From NCBI RefSeq assembly GCF_000308455.1, contig NZ_BAFP01000109.1, forward strand, positions 1-64,000: a DNA stretch of 64,000 nucleotides, read 5' to 3'. The notes below the pieces were generated by a model that saw nothing but the letters and a program-made list of their open reading frames with translations, searched no databases and had not been told where the DNA came from. The position numbers were made by a program, and so were the translations under genes. This DNA comes from Nocardia abscessus NBRC 100374. Lineage in GTDB: Bacteria; Actinomycetota; Actinomycetes; Mycobacteriales; Mycobacteriaceae. Position 1 is the stretch's first letter. Every line of letters starts with the position of its first letter. Shown piece after piece: positions 42,172 to 50,764 of this stretch.

Positions 42172-42614
42172 CGGAATTGCTGTTCGACCTCACCTTCTGG
42201 TTCGCCGCGCCGTTCTGGGCACTGATGATCCTGGCGCCGCGGTGGCAGCGGACCGGTGCGATCATCGCGTCACCGCTCATCTGCCTACCGCCCCTGATCA
42301 TCTACGCGGCGCTGGTCGCGCCCGAGCTCGGCTCGTTCGCCGCGGCGCTCGTGGACCCGGAACTGTCCGGGCTGCGCGAAGTGCTCGGCCAGGAGTCCGG
42401 GGCAGCGGCGGCGTGGGCCCACTTCGTGGCCTTCGACCTGTTCCTCGGACGCTGGATCTTCCAGGACAGCCGGGCGCGCGGCCGGTCACCTCTGCTGATC
42501 AGCCCGCTGCTCGTGCTCACCATCCTGTTCGCGCCGATCGGCGTCCTGCTCTACCTGCTCGTCCGACTCACCACGAAACCGGCGCCCGACCGGACCCTCG
42601 CCACGGAGGCATGA
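42168..42614 (+). CDS. ABA4-like membrane protein (DUF4281)
   Basis: The product is 148 residues with four membrane segments. It matches the ABA4-like family: LFDLTFWFAAPFWALMILAP, SPELSGL-like DPELSGLREVLG, AAAWAHFVAFDLFLGRWIFQDSRARG and SPLLVLTILFAPIGVLLYLLVR. In plants ABA4 acts in neoxanthin formation; in bacteria the family has no assigned role. The ATG overlaps the previous stop (ATGA), so the two are translationally coupled. Confidence 0.85.
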   Translation: MTELLFDLTFWFAAPFWALMILAPRWQRTGAIIASPLICLPPLIIYAALVAPELGSFAAALVDPELSGLREVLGQESGAAAAWAHFVAFDLFLGRWIFQDSRARGRSPLLISPLLVLTILFAPIGVLLYLLVRLTTKPAPDRTLATEA

Positions 42615-43153
42615 TGGAAACCCTCGTCGTTCTGCTGACCACCCTGTTGCTGCTGCGCACGGCGGGCGCGCTCGGCGCGCGCCGGTTCGATGCCTGGCCC
42701 ACCTGCGGCGCCTACGCCCTCGGCGTCATGCTGATCATGACCGGCACCACGCATTTCCTTCCCGAGGCGTTCGCCGGATCCCCCGCTCCGACCCACGCCG
42801 ATTTCCTCCCGATGGTGCCGCCGTTCGTCCCGTTTCCCGGACCGATGATCTACCTGACCGGCGTCCTGGAACTGCTCGGCGCGGTGGGCCTGTTCCTCGC
42901 TAGGACGCGCCGGCCCGCAGGGCTCGGGCTCGCCGCCCTGTTCGTGGTGATGCTGCCCGCCAACATCTACGTGGCCGTCTCCGACGTGCCGTTCAACGGC
43001 GCGCCCGCGACACCGCTGTGGGCACGCATCCCGGAACAGGCGCTGTACATCGGCGTCGCCCTGTGGGCGGCCGGAGTCCTGCGGTTCCCACGGCGAGGCG
43101 GCCGGGACCTGAGCAGTCACGCGGGCAGCACTCCGAGCCATCGAGCGGCCTGA
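42614..43153 (+). CDS. DoxX-like membrane protein
   Basis: The product is 179 residues with four or five membrane helices. I chose ATG 42614 because GGAGG at 42605-42609 gives proper spacing; an adjacent ATG at 42611 is closer than usual. DoxX-like blocks are ALGVMLIMTGTTHFLPEAF, DFLPMVPPFVPFPGPMIYLTGVLELLGAVGLFLARTRRPAG and MLPANIYVAVSDVPFNG. It is third in the MerR-controlled operon. Function unknown. Confidence 0.85.
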   Translation: METLVVLLTTLLLLRTAGALGARRFDAWPTCGAYALGVMLIMTGTTHFLPEAFAGSPAPTHADFLPMVPPFVPFPGPMIYLTGVLELLGAVGLFLARTRRPAGLGLAALFVVMLPANIYVAVSDVPFNGAPATPLWARIPEQALYIGVALWAAGVLRFPRRGGRDLSSHAGSTPSHRAA

Positions 43154-43500
43154 CCGAAGAGCAGCGCGACATCCCCGCGGCCGACCGGCTGGCCCGGCTG
43201 ACCGAACTTGTGCTCGCAGGTCAGGACGCGGACAACGCGGTGGAAATCGCCATGCGCGCCTGGGCGATGCAAGACCCGCAGGTCAATCGGATCCAGCAGC
43301 ACGTGGACCGCAGACGGGTCGAATATCTCGAGTCACTGTTGCGCGACATCGCCGACAACGACGACGAGAGCCGACTACTGGCGCGCCTGCTCTACCTCGC
43401 TCAGGTCGGCGCACAACAGGTCGTTCCTCCGCTGCCCGCCGAGGACATTGCCGATATCTACGCCTTGGTGCTGCGGATGGCGAACCGGAAGGAGAACTGA
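43150..43500 (+). pseudogene. TetR-family regulator remnant lacking the DNA-binding domain
   Basis: The frame encodes LTEEQRDIPAADRLARLTELVLAGQDADNAVEIAMRAWA and on to RVEYLESLL and ALVLRMANRKEN. That is the C-terminal ligand-binding half of a TetR regulator (the AVRAWAAQDP and RRRxYL pattern). The N-terminal helix-turn-helix is absent, and the frame emerges directly at the stop codon of the DoxX-like gene. There is no obvious start codon with a ribosome-binding site. A deletion fusing the two genes is the simplest explanation. The stop still overlaps the next ATG (TGATG). Confidence 0.65.
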
Positions 43501-43898
43501 TGCCCGCGCTCGGCCCCTGGGTCCCCCGCCTGATCTTCGCCGCGGCGGCAATCCATTTCGGGTACGCGTTCATCCAGCCCAACGACTGGTCCGGCATCGC
43601 GGCCGGAGGATTCCTGGCGACCGCGTCCGACACCACCGATCCCAGCTACTTCGCCCGCGATGCCAGCGTGTGGTTCATGATGTGCGGCATAGCGATGCTG
43701 TCCATCGGCGCCCTCACCCGCAACGCGCTCGCCGCCACCGGCCGCGTCCCGGCCCACGTGGGCTGGTGCTTGATCGCGATCGGAATCCCATTGACCCTCA
43801 TCTATTTCCCGATCACCGGCGGTTGATTGATGCTCGCCATCGGTGCCGTCGCACTGGCCGCCGCATACCGTCCGGTGCAGCCGGGCGTGCTCGACTAG
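43500..43898 (+). pseudogene. DUF6463-like membrane protein interrupted by a TGA stop
   Basis: The first 108 residues (43500-43826) form a small membrane protein with LIFAAAAIHFGYAFIQP, DASVWFMMCGIAMLSIGALTR and GWCLIAIGIPLTLIYFPITGG, as in DUF6463-type proteins. Translation stops at TGA 43824-43826, but the same frame continues without gap as LMLAIGAVALAAAYRP to a TAG at 43896-43898. Reading the TGA as TGG (Trp) restores a last helix of natural length. So this is either a nonsense mutation, a sequencing error or a C-terminally shortened but working protein. Function unknown. Confidence 0.6.
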
Positions 43899-43985
43899 GT
43901 CGAGCAGCGCCCGGAATTCCCCCGCAGCAACCGAATTCGCGTCGGCGGGCGGCGTACGGCGCTCCGGGGTGGGTACAACGGAATA

Positions 43986-44939
43986 GTGAGTGCTTCTAAG
44001 TTTTTGGGCGCGCTCGTCAGCGCGCTGACGACCGCTGTGGCGGTGTCCGCCCTTTTCGTTCATCCTGCCGGAGCCGAACCCGCGGGTGCGCGTGTGGTCG
44101 GGGAGGTTCCGCTCGGCGGCTCGGTCTCGCAGATCGATGTCTACTCGCCGTCCATGGACCGGGTGGTCACCAATCGGGTGATCCGGGCGGCGGGCGGTGG
44201 CCCCGCCCCCACGCTGTATCTGCTCACCGGGATCGGGGGTGGGGTCGACGGGATCTCGTGGTGGGACGACACCGATGTCCGAGAGTTCTTCGCCGACAAA
44301 CGCGTCAACGTCGTGATGCCGGTCGGCGGCGCCTACAGCATGTACACCGACTGGCTCGCCGACGACCCGGCGGTCGGGCGCAATCGCTGGCAGACCTATC
44401 TCACGCGCGAGCTGCCCGCCACGCTCGACACCGAACTCGGGACGACCGGGCGCAACGCGATCGCCGGGGTGTCGATGAGCGCCGCCTCCGCGATCGACCT
44501 CGCCATCCAGGCGCCCGAGGTGTACGGCGCGGTGGCGGCCTACAGCGGGTGCCCCTGGGCCGCGGACGCCGCGGGTGCGGCGATGGTCTCCGCGCAGGTC
44601 ATCCGCGGCGGAGGCAACCCGGCGAATATGTGGGGATCACCGGGTGACGCGATCTGGCGGGCGCACGACGCTTTCGCCAACGCGGCCGCTCTGGCCGGGA
44701 AGACCATCTACCTGTCGGCCGCTTCCGGCACTCCGGGCCCGATCGACCGAGGCGGTCTGCCCTTCCCGCCGATCGAGGCGATCGCGAGTTCCTGCACGGC
44801 GGCCTTCGCCGATCGCCTCGAGCAGCTCGGACTACCGGCGATTCACGTCAACCGCTCGGAGGGCTCGCACACGTGGGGGCAATTCGAGACCGACCTGCAC
44901 GATTCCTGGCCGCACCTGGCCGCCGCGCTCGGCGCGTGA
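43986..44939 (+). CDS. Secreted antigen-85-type esterase / mycolyltransferase-like protein
   Basis: The product is 317 residues, GTG start. Signal peptide through about residue 30. The alpha/beta-hydrolase body resembles antigen 85 and corynebacterial mycolyltransferases: LYLLTGIGGGVDGISWWDDTDVREFFADKRVNVVMPVGGAYSMYTDW, nucleophile Ser in AIAGVSMSAASAIDLAIQAPEVYGAVAAYSGC, and catalytic His in SEGSHTWGQFETDLHDSWP. Ag85 enzymes transfer mycolic acids onto trehalose and arabinogalactan. Serine is followed by Met-Ser instead of Met-Ala, so a related acyl-esterase role is possible. Found in organisms with mycolic acid envelopes. Confidence 0.82.
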   Translation: MSASKFLGALVSALTTAVAVSALFVHPAGAEPAGARVVGEVPLGGSVSQIDVYSPSMDRVVTNRVIRAAGGGPAPTLYLLTGIGGGVDGISWWDDTDVREFFADKRVNVVMPVGGAYSMYTDWLADDPAVGRNRWQTYLTRELPATLDTELGTTGRNAIAGVSMSAASAIDLAIQAPEVYGAVAAYSGCPWAADAAGAAMVSAQVIRGGGNPANMWGSPGDAIWRAHDAFANAAALAGKTIYLSAASGTPGPIDRGGLPFPPIEAIASSCTAAFADRLEQLGLPAIHVNRSEGSHTWGQFETDLHDSWPHLAAALGA

Positions 44940-44953
44940 TCGAAGGTCTGCGC

Positions 44954-46378
44954 TCACTTCGCCTCCTCGGCCAAGGCGTCGGCGCGCGGTTCGGCTTCGG
45001 CACCTGCATCGGTAGCCGGAACGCGTAGCACCAGGACCGTGAGAAGGCAGCCGAGCAGTGCCAAGGCGGCCGCGGCGGCGAAGCCCGCTCGGATTCCGTC
45101 GACCGAAGTGCTGCCTGCCCTTTCGGTCACCGTCTGCGCCAGCAGGAGCACGGCCGTGACGCCGATCCCGGAGCCGACCCGCTGCGCCGTATTGACGACG
45201 CCTGCGGCGATGCCGCGATCCGCCTCGTCCACCGCCGTGACCGCCGGAACAGTGACACCCACGAACGCGGCCGGTAACCCGATGCCGAAAACGATCGCTC
45301 CGGGCAGCACGTCGACGAGGTAGAAGGTGTGTTCGGGCAACCGGGCGAACCACGTCAATGCCGCTGTCTGCAGCGCCATTCCGGTGGCCAGGACACCGCG
45401 GGGGCCGATCTTCGCGAGCAGGAACGGGATGAAGGTGCGAGAGACGACGATGTTGACCACCGCCACCGGCAGCACCGCCAACCCCGACGCCGTCGGACTG
45501 TAGCCCTGGGTGTTCTGCAGATAGAGCGCGAGCAGGGCGAAGGCGGGCACGTGCGCCGCGCCGACGAGCGCGTTCACCGCCGACGAACCGCTCACCTGAC
45601 GAATCGCGAACAACCGCAACGGCATCAGTGGGTGCGGGCTGCGCAGCTCGATGACCAGGAAGCCTGCGAAGAGGACCGCACCGAGGACGAGTAGCGCGGA
45701 GGCGAGCGTCCGGGTGTCCGCATCGCCCCACGCCCCGATCGAGTATCCGATGATCAGCAGCGCGCCGGTTCCGGTGAGCGCGCCGGGCACATCGAGTCTT
45801 CCCGCCGCCCCCGTGCTCGTGGAGTCCGCGGGCAGTGCGCGCAGCAACGCCAGCGCGAGCAGCCCGACGGGCAGGTTGATCAGGAAGATCGACGGCCAAC
45901 CGAAACCGTCGGTCAGCGGGCCGCCCACCGCGGTGCCGATCGCCGCACCCGCGGCGCCCATCGCGCTCCACACTCCGAACGCCCGGCGCCGCGCGGCCGG
46001 ATCGGTGAACGCCGTGGTCAGCAGCGCCAGCTGCGCCGGAATCACCACGGCCGCACCGATGCCCTGCACGGCCCGCGCAGCGATCAGCAGCCACGCCGTG
46101 CCCGCGAATCCGGCCACGGCGGAGGCGACGGTGAACACCGCCAACCCCACGCCGAACATGCGGCGCGGTCCGTACAGGTCCGCCGCGCGCCCGCCCAACA
46201 GCATGAATCCGCCGAACGCGAGCAGATAGGCGTTCGTCACCCAGCCCAGCCCGGCTTCACCCAGGTGGAAGTGTCTGCCGATCTCCGGGAGCGCGACGTT
46301 CAACACCGTCGTGTCCAGGAAGATCACCAACTCCACCACGGTGATCAACAGCAGCCGCAATCGCCCTGTACCGCCCAT
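44954..46378 (-). CDS. MFS drug exporter, DHA2 (14-helix, EmrB/QacA-like)
   Basis: The product is 474 residues from ATG 46378 with AAAGG 7 nt upstream; an in-frame GTG at 46393 is an alternative. DHA2 signatures are ITVVELVIFLDTTVLNVALPEIGRHF, WVTNAYLLAFGGFMLLGGRAADLYGPRR and ARAVQGIGAAVVIPAQLALL. About fourteen helices. A proton-driven exporter of toxic organic compounds. Divergent from a TetR gene; a 13-bp inverted repeat overlaps its ribosome-binding region. Confidence 0.9.
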   Translation of the reverse strand: MGGTGRLRLLLITVVELVIFLDTTVLNVALPEIGRHFHLGEAGLGWVTNAYLLAFGGFMLLGGRAADLYGPRRMFGVGLAVFTVASAVAGFAGTAWLLIAARAVQGIGAAVVIPAQLALLTTAFTDPAARRRAFGVWSAMGAAGAAIGTAVGGPLTDGFGWPSIFLINLPVGLLALALLRALPADSTSTGAAGRLDVPGALTGTGALLIIGYSIGAWGDADTRTLASALLVLGAVLFAGFLVIELRSPHPLMPLRLFAIRQVSGSSAVNALVGAAHVPAFALLALYLQNTQGYSPTASGLAVLPVAVVNIVVSRTFIPFLLAKIGPRGVLATGMALQTAALTWFARLPEHTFYLVDVLPGAIVFGIGLPAAFVGVTVPAVTAVDEADRGIAAGVVNTAQRVGSGIGVTAVLLLAQTVTERAGSTSVDGIRAGFAAAAALALLGCLLTVLVLRVPATDAGAEAEPRADALAEEAK

Positions 46379-46383
46379 CAGAC

Positions 46384-46440
46384 AACCTTTCACTAGAGCA
46401 TTGGCCTAGTGAAAGGTTTCATTAGAGCTGCGCTTTAGTC
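46384..46440. promoter_or_regulatory. Operator region between MFS exporter and TetR gene
   Basis: AACCTTTCACTAG (46384-46396) and CTAGTGAAAGGTT (46406-46418) are a perfect 13-bp inverted repeat around 9 nt. A second related site at 46420-46440 shares about 13 of 21 positions with 46391-46411 (both contain TAGAGC and TAGT). The first site covers the exporter's ribosome-binding region. This is a strong TetR-operator candidate. Confidence 0.7.
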
Positions 46441-46447
46441 AAGTAGC

Positions 46448-47077
46448 ATGTGCTCCATGTCGAAGAACACCGGAGTGCGCGCGGCCCGGACCTCGGCCAA
46501 CCGGGCTCGCATGCTGGGTGCGGCGCGGGAACTGTTCACCACCCGCGGCTACACCGCGACCACCATGAAGGCCATCGCCGAAGAAGCCGGGATGGCCGTG
46601 CAAACCTTGTATTTCACGTTCGCCACCAAGCGCGCCATCCTGGCGGAGCTGCTCGATGTCGAAATCGCCGGCGACACCGAGCCCGTCGCCACGCTCGACC
46701 GGCCGTGGTTCGCCGAGGCCGTCGCCGCGCCTCCGCTCGACCAGATCCGGCTCCAGGTGGCAGCGGCGGGGACGATCCTGGCCCGGGTCACTCCCCTGCT
46801 GGAGACCGTCCGCTCGGCCGCGGCGATCGACGCGGAGCTGGCCGAACTGTGGCAGACCAATATCGCCCAGCGGCACACCGTGCAGCACCGCCTCGGCACG
46901 GCGCTCGCCGCCAAAACCCCACTGCGCGAAGGGATCGACCCCGACCGCGCCGCCGATATCGCCTTGGTTGTCCTCGCGCCCGAGACCTACCACCTACTCG
47001 TCCACCACCGGGGCTGGAGCAGCCGGGATTGGGAGGACTGGGCCGTCGACGCCCTGGTTCGTCAGCTACTGCCGTGA
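46448..47077 (+). CDS. TetR-family regulator of the MFS exporter
   Basis: The product is 209 residues. HTH: MLGAARELFTTRGYTATTMKAIAEEAGMAVQTLYFTFATKRAILAELLDVE. The start could be ATG 46448 or the second Met at 46457. The C-terminal part with PETYHLLVHHRGWSSRDWEDWAVDAL is a TetR ligand domain often seen with drug exporters. It is divergent from the DHA2 exporter and overlaps the 3' end of the next, convergent exporter gene by 16 nt. Most likely represses the exporter until drug is bound. Confidence 0.88.
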   Translation: MCSMSKNTGVRAARTSANRARMLGAARELFTTRGYTATTMKAIAEEAGMAVQTLYFTFATKRAILAELLDVEIAGDTEPVATLDRPWFAEAVAAPPLDQIRLQVAAAGTILARVTPLLETVRSAAAIDAELAELWQTNIAQRHTVQHRLGTALAAKTPLREGIDPDRAADIALVVLAPETYHLLVHHRGWSSRDWEDWAVDALVRQLLP

Positions 47078-48558
47078 TCGCGAGGAACCGCAGGAGTTTC
47101 CGCCGCAAGCGGCCGGAAGCGGGATCGTCGCATCCGCGGCGCCAGGACGGTCGCCAGTCCGAGGGCGACGAGAAGCGCTGCGACGGCGAAGGTTCCGTGC
47201 GTCCCCCGCGCCACCTGCTCCGGTGTGGCGGTGGTGACATCGCCCGAGCCCGCGGCAAAAGCGAAGACCGCTCCCATGACCGACGCGCCGGTGATGAGTC
47301 CCAAGTTGCGCGACAGGTTCAGCATGCCGGAAACCAAGCCGCGTTGCCGCGGGGCGACATCTTTCATGACCGCCGTGTTGTTGGCCGCTTGGAACAGCGC
47401 GTAGCCGGAAGTCGTGATCACCAGCGGTAGAACGTATCCGATGACCCCTGCGGACGTGGGCAGCACCGCGAGCGCAGTGGTGCCGCCGATGACGCCGCCG
47501 AGCCCGACGATGACCATGGTCCCGACCCCGAAGCGATCGGCGGCGCGCCCCGCGGGCACACCGGTGAGCGCGGACACGACCGGACCGGCCGACATCACCA
47601 GGCCGACGAGGGCCGGATCGAGATGCAAAGCACGGGAGAGGTGGAAGGGGCCCACGACGAGGGTGGTCATCACGACGGTCGAGACCAGTGCGCTCGTGGT
47701 CAGGCCCGCGGCCAGGACGGGATCTCGAAACATCGCGAGGGTGAGCAGCGGGGACGAGACGCGACGCTCCGCGATGACGAACAGCGCGAGGCACGCCGCG
47801 GAAATACCGAGCAACCCGATGCCGAGTGGGCCGAACGATGTCCCCTCGATCGTCATGGCCAGCGCGTAGGCGCCGAGGGTGACGGCCAGCAGCAACGTGC
47901 CGAGAACATCGAAACGCGGTGGCGCAGCGTTCGGTTCGGGCGCGGAAGCGGGCAGCGCACGGGCCGAGAGCGCGAGCGTGAGCAGCCCGAGCGGCACGAC
48001 GACGAGGAAGATCGCCCGCCAGCCGAAGGCCGTGATGAGGATTCCGCCGATCGAGGGCCCCAGCGCGGTGCCGACCGCCGACATCGTCCCGAGCAGGCCC
48101 ATGGCGCTGCCGGTGCGCTCCTTCGGGACGATATCGCCGACGAAGGCCATGGTCAGCGCCATCATGCACGCGGCGCCCGCTCCTTGCAGGCCGCGGGCGG
48201 CGACGAGAAAGGCGAGATTCGGGGCGAGACCACAGAGCAGGGTCGCGATCGTGAACAGGCTGATGCCGACGAGCAGTAAGCGTCGTCTACCGGCGATGTC
48301 ACCGAGCCGGCCCGCGCCGACGATCAGTGTCGTGGTGGTGAGCAGATAGGCGATCACGACCCACTGGACCTCGTGGAAGGCCGCATCGAACGTCGCCGCC
48401 ATGGTCGGCAGCGCGACGTTGGCGATGCTGATGCTCAGCGAGGGCAGCAGCATCGACAGTGCCGCCGCGAGCAAGCTCCAGGACGAGGGTGGACGGCGCG
48501 CGGGTGATGTCCGCACGAGCAATTCCGCTGGTTTCAAGACGATGACCTCTTCCGTCAT
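47062..48558 (-). CDS. Second MFS drug exporter, DHA2 type
   Basis: The product is 498 residues with about fourteen helices. Motifs are LSISIANVALPTMAATFDAAFHEVQWVVIAYLLTTTTLIVGAGRLGDIAGRRRLLL, ARGLQGAGAACMMALTMAFVGDIVPKERTGSAMGLLGTMSAVGTALGPSIGG. It probably exports organic toxins or drugs. It is divergent from a LysR regulator. The 3' end overlaps the convergent TetR gene. Confidence 0.9.
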   Translation of the reverse strand: MTEEVIVLKPAELLVRTSPARRPPSSWSLLAAALSMLLPSLSISIANVALPTMAATFDAAFHEVQWVVIAYLLTTTTLIVGAGRLGDIAGRRRLLLVGISLFTIATLLCGLAPNLAFLVAARGLQGAGAACMMALTMAFVGDIVPKERTGSAMGLLGTMSAVGTALGPSIGGILITAFGWRAIFLVVVPLGLLTLALSARALPASAPEPNAAPPRFDVLGTLLLAVTLGAYALAMTIEGTSFGPLGIGLLGISAACLALFVIAERRVSSPLLTLAMFRDPVLAAGLTTSALVSTVVMTTLVVGPFHLSRALHLDPALVGLVMSAGPVVSALTGVPAGRAADRFGVGTMVIVGLGGVIGGTTALAVLPTSAGVIGYVLPLVITTSGYALFQAANNTAVMKDVAPRQRGLVSGMLNLSRNLGLITGASVMGAVFAFAAGSGDVTTATPEQVARGTHGTFAVAALLVALGLATVLAPRMRRSRFRPLAAETPAVPRDHGSS

Positions 48559-48591
48559 GGGTGTCGTAGTGGACGGTAGGTCCGGTTCTCA

Positions 48592-48641
48592 CATGGCGGA
48601 AGGCGCACAAATGGAAAGTTGTTTGTGCACCGAACGCCATG
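48592..48641. promoter_or_regulatory. Nested symmetrical operator between MFS exporter and LysR gene
   Basis: CATGGCG (48592-48598), 6 nt, GCACAAA (48605-48611), 10 nt, TTTGTGC (48622-48628), 6 nt, CGCCATG (48635-48641). Both arms are perfect and the spacing is symmetrical around 48616.5. This is a two-level palindrome of 50 nt in the 112-nt divergent region, suited to a LysR tetramer. Confidence 0.7.
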
Positions 48642-48670
48642 CCACGACGGTTCTGTGCGAGGGTGTGAGC

Positions 48671-49570
48671 ATGGCGCGGCCCGATCTGAACTTGCTGGTC
48701 ACCTTGGATGTGCTGCTCGAGGAGGGCAGCGTGACCCGGGCGAGCGAACGGCTCGCGCTCAGTCCGTCGGCGATGAGCCGCCAACTCGCGCGGCTGCGCC
48801 GGGCCACCGGTGACCCGCTGCTCGTGCGGGCCGGGCGCGGGCTGGTGCCCACACCGCGCGCGGTGGAACTGCGCGACCGCGTGCGCGGCCTGGTCCGAGA
48901 GGCCGAGGAGGTGCTTCGACCGGCCGAGAAGCTGGACCTGGCCGGGCTGGCGCGGGCGTTCACCGTGCGCAGCAGCGACGGGTTCGTGGAGCGGTTCGGC
49001 CCGGAACTGGTGGCCGAGGTGGGCCGCGCCGCTCCCGGCGTGCGACTGCGGTTCGTGCAGAAGACGAAGAAGGACACGGGGCCGCTGCGCGATGGCAGTG
49101 TCGACCTGGAGACCGGAGTCATCGAGCGCGAGCTGCCCCCGGACATCGCGAGCACACCGCTGTTCACCGACCGGTTCATCGGGGTGGTGCGCGGCGAGCA
49201 TCCGTTCACCACCGGTGCGGTCACGACGGCCCGCTATGCCTCCGCACGGCATGTGAACATCTCACGGCGGAGTCTGGACGAGGGTCTGGTCGATGAAGCT
49301 CTGCACCCCACCGGCCACCGACGCGACGTCGTGACGGTCGTGGACGGCTTCGGCGCCGCCATAGCGCTGGCACGGGCCTCGGACCTGGTCGCGACGGTCC
49401 CACAGCGGCACACCACGAGCCTGCGGCAGGGCATGCACTCGTTCGCCCTGCCCTTCCGCGCTCCCGAGGTGACGGTGTCGTTGCTGTGGCACGTCCGGCT
49501 CCACGCGGACCCGGCTCACCGATGGCTGCGCAACTGTGTACTCGACGTGTGCCGACGAGCGCCGGAGTGA
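48671..49570 (+). CDS. LysR-family transcriptional regulator
   Basis: The product is 299 residues from ATG 48671. HTH: PDLNLLVTLDVLLEEGSVTRASERLALSPSAMSRQLARLRRATGDPLLVRAGRGLVPTPRAVEL, the LysR N-terminal domain. The effector-binding domain follows (LAGLARAFTVRSSDGFVERFGPELVAEV). Divergent from the DHA2 exporter. A nested palindrome in between is the probable binding site. Usually LysR proteins activate the divergent gene on ligand binding. Confidence 0.9.
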   Translation: MARPDLNLLVTLDVLLEEGSVTRASERLALSPSAMSRQLARLRRATGDPLLVRAGRGLVPTPRAVELRDRVRGLVREAEEVLRPAEKLDLAGLARAFTVRSSDGFVERFGPELVAEVGRAAPGVRLRFVQKTKKDTGPLRDGSVDLETGVIERELPPDIASTPLFTDRFIGVVRGEHPFTTGAVTTARYASARHVNISRRSLDEGLVDEALHPTGHRRDVVTVVDGFGAAIALARASDLVATVPQRHTTSLRQGMHSFALPFRAPEVTVSLLWHVRLHADPAHRWLRNCVLDVCRRAPE

Positions 49571-49572
49571 CC

Positions 49573-50640
49573 TCAGAAACCCTCGTCGGCGGGATAGCGG
49601 GCGGCGAGCCCGGAACGGTCGCCGAGCCCGAAATTCATGACCAGATCGTCGGCGACCTGAACCAGCACGTCGCGCCCCTCGACCGCGGCCGCCCACTCCT
49701 GCGGCAATCCGGAGACCCCGTGGACGGCGCCGATCAGATTGCCTGCCACCGCACCCGTGGAGTCCGAGTCGCCGGAATGGTTCACCGACAGCAGCAGCGC
49801 CGCGCGCACGTCGCCGGTCCGGGCCGCGTGCAGGGCGCAGTACACCGCGATGGCCAGGCATTCCTCGGCGATCCACCCTTCGCCGACCGACTCGACCTGT
49901 TCGGCGGAGACCGCCTGCTCGGACAGCTCGACGGCTCGGGTCAGTGCCGCCACGGTTTCCGCACTCGCGGCAAAATCGGTGAGTTGAGCGATCGTCTCCC
50001 GCACCGCGATCGAGAGTTCGGTTCCGCCGATCACCCGATCGACCAGCGCCGCGAACGCACCGGCGGCGAGGTATCCGGTGGGATGCCCGTGGGTCAACTG
50101 CGCTGCCCGCGCGGACATGGTGAACGCGCGCTCGGGTCCCGCGCCGATCAGCCCGAACGGTGCGGACCGCATGACCGTGCCGCATCCCTTCGACTCGGGG
50201 TTCACCCGACCGGCTGCCCCGAGCGGGCGCGGCGGGAGGTACTCCCGCGCTTGCCGTTTCAGTCCGGACATGCACGCGTTTCCCGGTGCACGCACCGCGT
50301 AGAGAAACGGCAGGCTCGCCAGCCAGCCGTCGACCTCGGCCGCGGGCTCTTCCTGCAGCTGAGTGTGCAACCAGCGCAGATACGCTCGGTGCACCGCCCG
50401 CACCGGGTCGGCGCCCGGCGCCGAACGCAGCAGCGCTTCGGCGGTGAACAGCGTCATCTGGGTGTCATCGGTGATCTGCTGCGGCGCATCCTTGTCACGC
50501 GAAGGCAGGAAGCCCGTCACCCCGTCGGCGCCATATCGCCCGCGAATCTGGTCCAGCCGCAGGAATTCGATAGGCCACCCGAGCGCGTCACCGACCGCCC
50601 CACCCAGTAGTGACCCCCGGACTCGGTCGAAGACCGTCAT
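49573..50640 (-). CDS. ADP-ribosylglycohydrolase family protein
   Basis: The product is 355 residues from ATG 50640 (GGTGG 6 nt upstream). It has the ARH/DraG fold: RVRGSLLGGAVGDALGWPIEF, ITDDTQMTLFTAEALL with the metal-binding TDDT, and LLLSVNHSGDSDSTGAVAGNLIGAVHG with the second D-x-D-S/T metal site. These enzymes remove ADP-ribose from proteins or nucleic acids. Substrate unknown. It follows the LysR gene tail to tail with 2 nt between. Confidence 0.9.
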   Translation of the reverse strand: MTVFDRVRGSLLGGAVGDALGWPIEFLRLDQIRGRYGADGVTGFLPSRDKDAPQQITDDTQMTLFTAEALLRSAPGADPVRAVHRAYLRWLHTQLQEEPAAEVDGWLASLPFLYAVRAPGNACMSGLKRQAREYLPPRPLGAAGRVNPESKGCGTVMRSAPFGLIGAGPERAFTMSARAAQLTHGHPTGYLAAGAFAALVDRVIGGTELSIAVRETIAQLTDFAASAETVAALTRAVELSEQAVSAEQVESVGEGWIAEECLAIAVYCALHAARTGDVRAALLLSVNHSGDSDSTGAVAGNLIGAVHGVSGLPQEWAAAVEGRDVLVQVADDLVMNFGLGDRSGLAARYPADEGF

Positions 50641-50764
50641 GTAATCCACCACGAGACAACATCATCGACCATCCGGCACATGCTCGACAGGCGCAGCACG
50701 ACATCGCGCATCGAGAACGGCCGGTGCGGGCTGCGAGAATGCGAGGGACCGAGAAGGAGACGCC

